Shown here one piece after another: positions 62,910 through 64,000 of a stretch of 64,000 nucleotides of DNA. Source of the stretch: an uncultured Kordiimonas sp. (GTDB lineage: Bacteria; Pseudomonadota; Alphaproteobacteria; Sphingomonadales; Kordiimonadaceae). The stretch covers positions 676,152-740,151 of the forward strand of contig CANNEK010000001.1 of the NCBI GenBank assembly GCA_947503625.1, given 5' to 3'. Each line of letters opens with the position of its first letter. Position 1 is the stretch's first letter. Both the position numbers and the translations under genes were made by a program. The notes under the pieces are model-generated. The model ran no database searches. It was not told the origin of the DNA and saw only the letters and a list, made by a program, of their open reading frames with translations.

Positions 62910-64000
62910 CTAAGCAATCCCGGGGATGGAAATCACTCCATCCTCATAGTCCTCAATCCAGATCAGGAACTCACTGGCCGACATTGGCTTGCCGATCAGA
63001 TACCCTTGCGCCACTTCAGCACCAAGCTCTTTGGCCAGTCTGAGTTGTGCTTCGGTTTCAACACCTTCAACTGTTGCCTGCAACTTGAGTTTTTTAGCCA
63101 AATCAACGGCGCTTTCAAAAATAATCCGCGCCGTCTCGTCTTCGCCTGCCCTTGTCAGAAACTCCCGGTCAATTACAATCTCGTCAAACGGTATCGCCTT
63201 GAGGCGCATCAGCGGTGCAAAACCTGCAGCAAAGTCATCCAACCCCAGCCCAAAGCCGCGAGCATGCAATCGTGCCATATTCTCAAGCGGTATACGTTCG
63301 ACAACCTCGAAATCTGCCTCGGTGACTTCAAGCCGCACCATGGAAGGATCGACACCAAACTGTTCAGCCAGCCCTGAAACCACGTCAGCAAAATCAGTTT
63401 TTCGCAGGTTTTCGCTGGAAGTATTGATCGACAGCGGCACGTCTTTGCCTTCCCGCCGCCACTTTCCCTGCTGCTGAAGCGCGAGTTCCAGCATCCGGTA
63501 TGTCAGAACGTCCATGTAGCCCTTTTCGCGAGCAACCTTGATCACTGCTCCGGCGCCGAGCAGCCCGCCGCCTGGGGCGCTCCAACGCGCAAAAGCTTCA
63601 GCACCAACGACTTTACCATTTCTCAGGTTTATTTTGGGCTGAAACACCGGAGCAAGTCCGTCGGTCATCAGCCCTCGCATAAATTCGGTTTCGGCCAGCC
63701 CTGTGCGCGCACCTTCACTGTCTGAGCCACCAAGGTTCGCAACATCAGTGAGCGTCGCGTTCAAAAGATCCCGATCCAGCGGGCTTCCAAGAGTTCCGAG
63801 CAAATCAACACTATATGCCATCGCATGATCGCGGATTTTCTGCCGAACCATCGGATCATTGTCGCAAATCAATATGATGGAAGGCTGCCGATCAAGTTCC
63901 GAGATCATTTCAATGAGCATCAAACCATCGAAATCGATCATCTGATATGTCGCGACGACCACATCGAAACGCTCTGTCTTAAGGATATCCCGCGCTTGTG
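62910..64000 (-). CDS. REC-EAL protein with degenerate sites (5' end outside window)
   Basis: The frame is open to the window end, so the N-terminus is missing; a GTG at 63962 is not the true start. The visible upstream part reads ...LKTERFDVVVATYQMIDFDG..., a receiver domain in which the phosphoacceptor Asp is Thr. The EAL domain follows (about 250 residues): E in GAEAFARW, N in SINTS, E in LEVTEADF, D-D in GLDDFAAGF and E in VEGVETEAQ. The usual K of K-I-D is V (IVIDREF). The protein may bind c-di-GMP without hydrolysing it, or be a weak phosphodiesterase. Confidence 0.85.
   Translation of the reverse strand, partial: QARDILKTERFDVVVATYQMIDFDGLMLIEMISELDRQPSIILICDNDPMVRQKIRDHAMAYSVDLLGTLGSPLDRDLLNATLTDVANLGGSDSEGARTGLAETEFMRGLMTDGLAPVFQPKINLRNGKVVGAEAFARWSAPGGGLLGAGAVIKVAREKGYMDVLTYRMLELALQQQGKWRREGKDVPLSINTSSENLRKTDFADVVSGLAEQFGVDPSMVRLEVTEADFEVVERIPLENMARLHARGFGLGLDDFAAGFAPLMRLKAIPFDEIVIDREFLTRAGEDETARIIFESAVDLAKKLKLQATVEGVETEAQLRLAKELGAEVAQGYLIGKPMSASEFLIWIEDYEDGVISIPGIA

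Overview
The window reads as ordinary chromosome of a free-living, probably marine alphaproteobacterium. The evidence is a CcrM-type GANTC methyltransferase, an F0 operon with separate b and b' subunits, the dciA-like/dsbA/smc/mutY neighbourhood, a GTTC-N7-GTTC LexA box, a SahR-type methionine operon and two sodium-coupled transporters. Kordiimonadales or a nearby order is my inference from gene content and moderate GC; it cannot be proved from this sequence. I see no phage, insertion sequence, CRISPR array, rRNA or tRNA.

Layout. 1-4802: end of a solute-binding-like gene, then an RND efflux permease and its adaptor behind two strong palindromes. 4825-10400 (minus): methyl-cycle operon sahR-metF-metH(N)-metH(C) with a SahR-like operator at 10427-10448. 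10595-20249: mlaA, a solute-binding-like protein, ettA, a glutathione-themed cluster (GFA protein, two tandem GSTs, flavodoxin), an amino-acid exporter, a lipoprotein, an epoxide-hydrolase-like enzyme and an NSS symporter. 20386-24562: an exported amidohydrolase, then two tandem ECF sigma/two-TM protein modules with matching promoters, the first followed by a glutathione peroxidase. 24635-26771: CDF transporter, ArsC-like and PhzF-like operon. 26889-29484: atpI-B-E-F'-F, with a near-consensus promoter upstream and a terminator downstream. 29643-38123: smc, two DsbA-like proteins, a DUF721 protein, an SSS symporter and mutY.

38124-42275: a secreted propeller-like protein, divergent from an orphan MacB/FtsX permease that has a sigma-54 promoter and tandem upstream repeats. 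42362-47181: two tandem RTX calcium-binding proteins with no secretion genes nearby. 47490-49486: ccrM behind a dense GANTC cluster, then rnhB. 49617-51182: a kinase-like protein and two small proteins. 51599-51997 (minus): an unlisted 46-codon basic ORF followed by three hairpins with C-rich loops and a terminator, probably a small RNA. 52256-55943: an ArsR/SRPBCC pair with twin operators, a DUF465 protein, rmuC and a PhyH-type dioxygenase. 55993-59027: an exported glutathione peroxidase homologue, an Old Yellow Enzyme and a radical SAM protein preceded by a LexA box. 59109-64000: a small metal-ligand-rich protein, a ZnuD-like TonB receptor, an aminotransferase and the 3' part of a degenerate REC-EAL gene.

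The most promising observations are the hairpin RNA with its small upstream ORF, the duplicated ECF/two-TM modules, the sigma-54-controlled orphan permease, the GANTC cluster at ccrM, and the LexA box on the radical SAM gene.
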